A DNA stretch of 64,000 nucleotides, taken from assembly GCF_037038585.1 (NCBI RefSeq), contig NC_092523.1, positions 33,643,501 to 33,707,500 on the forward strand. The letters run 5' to 3'. Origin of the DNA: Patagioenas fasciata (taxonomy: Eukaryota > Chordata > Aves > Columbiformes > Columbidae). This document shows positions 59,906 to 64,000 of this stretch, one piece after another. The position numbers and the translations under genes were made by a program. The notes beneath the pieces are model-generated. The model searched no databases. It had not been told where the DNA came from and saw only the letters and a program-made list of their open reading frames with translations. Within the stretch, counting starts at the first letter, position 1. The number at the start of each line of letters is the position of its first letter.

Positions 59906-62900
59906 TTCCAGTATCTTTCTGTATAGATCAGTGAATGACCCTATTTTTTTTTTTTTTTTAATAGCAGGAGATAATCTCTTTTACAACATTTTCTTCTTTA
60001 TTGAAACATCATACTGTATCTCATTTGTTCTGTGTTAATACGCATTTCAGCAGATTTCTTTTTGTAAATTATTCTTGTACAAAGGAAGAACAGTGTTCAG
60101 GTCTGTTCTGTATTTGTGAGTTAATTTACACAAGGACTACATAAAAGCTTTCATTTGTCCTGAATCTAATGCATTGGTCAGAGTACATACTTCAGGGAGT
60201 TTTTAGCCATATTTCTTCCTAAACACGTATCTTAGAGTCATCATAATTCCTAATTAGATTAAATATAACAAGTCATGTAATTGCTTTCTTTGCATCTGTT
60301 CATACATACACATTTCCTCATCAGTAGAAATTCCATTACTTGGCCTTTAGACATGGAAGTTTTTTAATTAGCAATGAAATGCTCTTTTTACTTCACTTAC
60401 TTTTAGTTGCTTTTTTTATATACCACTGTGCCTTCGGTTTTTCATATCCATGTCTTCTCCTTTGATTTTGAGGCCCATGATTTTCTGTGATGGTTTCTAA
60501 GATAAATATTCCCTCAGGAAGTTATCATAAACAGCAAAGCATGGTACAGAAAATGTCAAAAATTACAGGCATTCCACTGTGTCTGAAATGATCTGTTGGG
60601 TTTCCTGCTTGTAATAAATAAGAAGAGCACATGTTCCATTATCACATTCAGTGTGAAACAGGGCAGATCCCAGAGCACATTTTCTTTATATTTAACCAAA
60701 ACCTGACATTTTAAGGAAGAGAAGATTCTTTAAAGGTTTATGTACTAGACATGAGGTCCTTCATATTATTCCCTATTACTGACAACCTTTTTAACTTCCC
60801 TTAAAACACCAGATTTAAACAGGAAACTTCCAATTAAATGTGTGTATTTTATTGCTCTCACATTAAGTTGTGTATAATCACATTAAAAGCTGAAAGAAGC
60901 ATGAAAATCAATGGTATCCATGACTTCTGTGCCAGTTGTGAGAGCGTTCTAACTCAAGCAGGAAGATGTTTTAAAAAGCCAACAGATGCCCTCTTTCTCT
61001 TTATTCTTTCAGTGTTCCTCAAAGTGTCCTCTGTTAGGGGAGGAAATTGATTTTCTAGTTTATTAGCTACTCCTAAATTTAAAAAAATAACACTTGCCCA
61101 GATCAAATGTGGAACGTCAACATTTTAAATTGAAAATTCCAGAAATTTCTATGGCACAAGTAAAGGGTTACTTTAATTAACATAAAATCTACTCAAACAA
61201 AAATTCAAAATATATCCATTTTAAAATAGCAAAACTTAGTTAGTAAATATTTTAGTATATTAAAAAAGGCAATGCTTACATCAGGTATACTAGGGTTGCT
61301 CAATGTGTAATTGATTTGCATTTTATTTTGTCCAGCTTGTGTTGTATGACTGAACATAGTCAACACAGACGCTGTTACCTACTAAGATATTTCAGGTCCC
61401 TAACTGTCTTCTTGTGCCCCCTTTGGTTGTTATTAGCCCCCTGCTATGGGCTGCAAAATAAAATGGGTTACAACATCACAGCTCAGCCCTTTCTACCATC
61501 TCAAATCTTAGTTGGAAGTGTAACTGAAGTAGGTATTGCACTATAACACATAAGTGTTGATCACTGGAAGGCACTTATTAACTCAGAAATTGTGAAAATA
61601 GGACCTGAATAGGAGGGACAAAGCTATATTGTATTGCCATAGTGACAAGGGCTTGGCTACCATTGGGTCATTTCTGTGTTGGAAGATAAGAAGGGAGAAG
61701 CAGCAGGTGAAAAGAGACTGGTAAAACATAGTGGGAGAGCCCAGCTACTCACTGCAGCAGCTGATGTTGATGATTCCTTCTAGAAGCAATAGTTTCTGCC
61801 ATTGTCTCCTAAACCGCCCAAAGCAGGGCACCATGCCACACCATCTCCTGCCTCAGGAGCAACATCAGCAGCCAGACAGGCTTTCCAGGATGCTGCTGTA
61901 GACAGACCACAGGCATTTTGTTGCTGCCAGCCCTCTCCCTTCACAGAAAACCACACACCCTGTCTTTAGAGCTGGCTCAGTGTTCATGTCTGCTCCCTCT
62001 GCTTAGGAAGTGGGAATGTGTCACCGAGGGGCAGGCAGATATAGAAAACATTAATTTGCTAAAATAAAGCAGCTGTTTGCTTGCAAGCATGGGGCTCAGT
62101 CACCTTACAAACTCAATGCTGTGTATAATTTCTTGACAAATTATGCCTGCCCATTCAGCCCATGTCTGCTGAAGCTGATAGCTTAGTTGCCAGGGTTTCA
62201 GTTCTCCATTCCCTAGCAAATGTGCTTGGCTCCACCTTTCCACCTTCACTTTTCAGTGTACATTTGTATTTGCTCCCACCTGTAATGGAACTAGATTTCA
62301 TTGCAAAGGGAAATGGCATCCATAAAGCAGAAATATTTCTCAACTTGATTAATTACTTCTTCATTGACAGGCCTTTTCCAGATGGTCTTCAATCTGCAAG
62401 ATCATGAAAAACTTTGTCTTGCAACATTAAGTATAATACAGCTAAGCAGGCAGTCTTCTTTCCCTGGCAATATCAGACCCAGATGCCTACTTCTCTGGCA
62501 CATTTCCTTAATTGTAGCATAGTGGTACCCACTCACACTAATGATGTATGTCAGGAACATGAAGCTGCAAGCTTCAGGGCATTTGTTGCAGCAATTCTGA
62601 AATATTTTGTCTCACCAACCTCATAGAATTAGATCTTGACAATTACATTTACGTAAAGAATAAAGCACATCTTCAGTCTTTACCACCTTAATATTAACCA
62701 TTCTCCCTCTGTTTTCTTTCTGCTGCAGATATTGCATTGACTCAGCACAGGTTTTCACATTTTCCTGACATTTCTGGAAAATGGCTATGAGGTACATTCT
62801 ATCTGTTTTAGTATATGCATATATATAGGTTTGTGTGGTTCTGTACATTGCTGTGAGCCGTATGAGTTGTGACCCTTAGTATATCATAATGAAGATGTTC

Positions 62901-64000
62901 TCTGCTTTTTCAAAGACATGGATGAAATGTATCTTTCCATCTGATTATATCCTCTGACACAAAAATGTCTGCCATATACGTCTGGTTTTTAAATATTTTC
63001 TATTTCTAGTGCCCTTTCAATTCTGTGAGGTATCAGAAATAATAAAGGTGTGTGTTAGGAACAGATCCACAGGAAGCATGTAGGGTCGTGTAGACAATTA
63101 AAGCTGACTCCTGTTGTCTACCAACAAAACAATGGGTCTTTATTAACATATGTGTCTCTGAAACATTTATTATTCAGTGCATGTTGTTAAATATTTAGTT
63201 ACAAACACACACACAAAAATACATAAAGAGTTTAAAACAAGCAGAAAAACAAAATACCTTTCTCCTACTACACATAAACCAGCTGTTTCTCCATCTGGTG
63301 CATTCTGTTCACTTCTTCATAGCTCCAAACATAATTATCTGAGAGCTGACTTTACTGAGGTTCCAGAACACCTCTGTTTCTTCTTGAGGACTTTATGTAT
63401 GAAGTTATCGCTTTATCTGGCTATGCTATACAATTCCTTACATAAAAGATTACTTCAAACATACATGTTTCTTACCTTAAGAGCATATTACTCTGCTTTT
63501 TCCTATATGCATCAAACTCCAGCACTGCAGTGAGAAAAAAACACAAACACCTCTCACAATCCCCAAAATCCCTCAGAAATAGGCAATGGAAATTGATTTT
63601 GTCATTTTTATATAGTTTTATATGTTTTATACCTCCATATAAAAATCGGATTTGATGTAAAAATTTCAATTTCTCGTAAAAAAATATTGCAGCAACTTGA
63701 AATATTGGCAGTCTTCCAAAACATTTAATTGGATGTGCTGTTGTAGTAGATCTGGGAACAGTAGTTTGGTTGTCTCAGCTAGCCATTCTCTTCTTTAGGC
63801 CGCGTTCCCATTTGCTATAACATACTATTATTATGAATTCCCATGCTGCATCACCTCTTTTCATCAAAAAGGGCACACTTGCATCAGGGAATACGTTGTC
63901 AACCCAACCTCATCAAGAGTAAAAAGATTCCACTGTAATTTTTTCTACTAAACATTTTAAAGAAGCCCAAGAATCAACACCTCATAGCATGATTTTCTAA
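59906..64000. other. Noncoding stretch, no gene seen
   Basis: No gene or transposon was recognised. T16 lies at 59944-59959. A GC-richer stretch at about 61690-62040 stands out from the AT-rich surroundings, but the frames through it are short and match nothing I know. Short CA and TA runs occur near 63204 and 62815. Confidence 0.5.

Noticed and set aside
1..64000. CRISPR arrays, prokaryotic operons, endogenous retrovirus genes, tRNA or rRNA genes
   Set aside because: None of the diagnostic signals were seen. The only reverse transcriptase sequence is CR1-type, with no gag, protease, integrase or envelope motifs and no LTR pair recognised.

Overview
The window is AT-rich vertebrate nuclear DNA, and it almost certainly comes from a bird. 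The evidence is a set of CR1 LINE retrotransposons with the avian-type 3' end: the conserved 'GGGGATTGGACTAGATGATC' segment followed by tandem ATTCTGTG octamers. I cannot name the species. Lineages with recent activity of this CR1 type, such as woodpeckers, are possible but not shown. No host protein-coding exon, tRNA, rRNA or CpG island could be supported. The region reads as intergenic DNA or the inside of a large intron.

Layout: 1-6977 is unannotated AT-rich DNA with one old CR1 3' remnant (about 2437-2596). A minus-strand CR1 3' end lies at 6978-7317. Next come a perfect 54-bp tandem duplication (12811-12921) and a 279-nt homopurine tract (13998-14276) holding 30 perfect GGGAA units. Further CR1 3' fragments lie at 19690-20100 (+), 24452-24735 (-), 35765-36040 (+) and 51169-51747 (-). 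Two large CR1 copies carry ORF2. Copy 1 (42968-45896) has one uninterrupted frame of about 930 codons. Copy 2 (57203-59903) is broken by four frameshifts and two stops.

How the parts relate: CR1 ORF2 joins an apurinic-type endonuclease to a reverse transcriptase, which together copy the element RNA into nicked target DNA. Most copies are 5'-truncated, as all of these are. Copy 1 keeps every endonuclease signature residue I could check, but the reverse transcriptase FADD box reads FAYD (GAT to TAT at 45011), so its long frame probably encodes an inactive polymerase. Copy 2 has a ruined frame but still has two aspartates at that box (FVDD). Both copies are flanked by short direct repeats that could be target-site duplications.

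Most of the remaining sequence shows only simple repeats and poly-A/T tracts. I flag a few stretches as candidate conserved noncoding elements, and one degenerate cysteine-rich/coiled-coil coding remnant at 50350-50805. These are inferences and need alignment to other birds.
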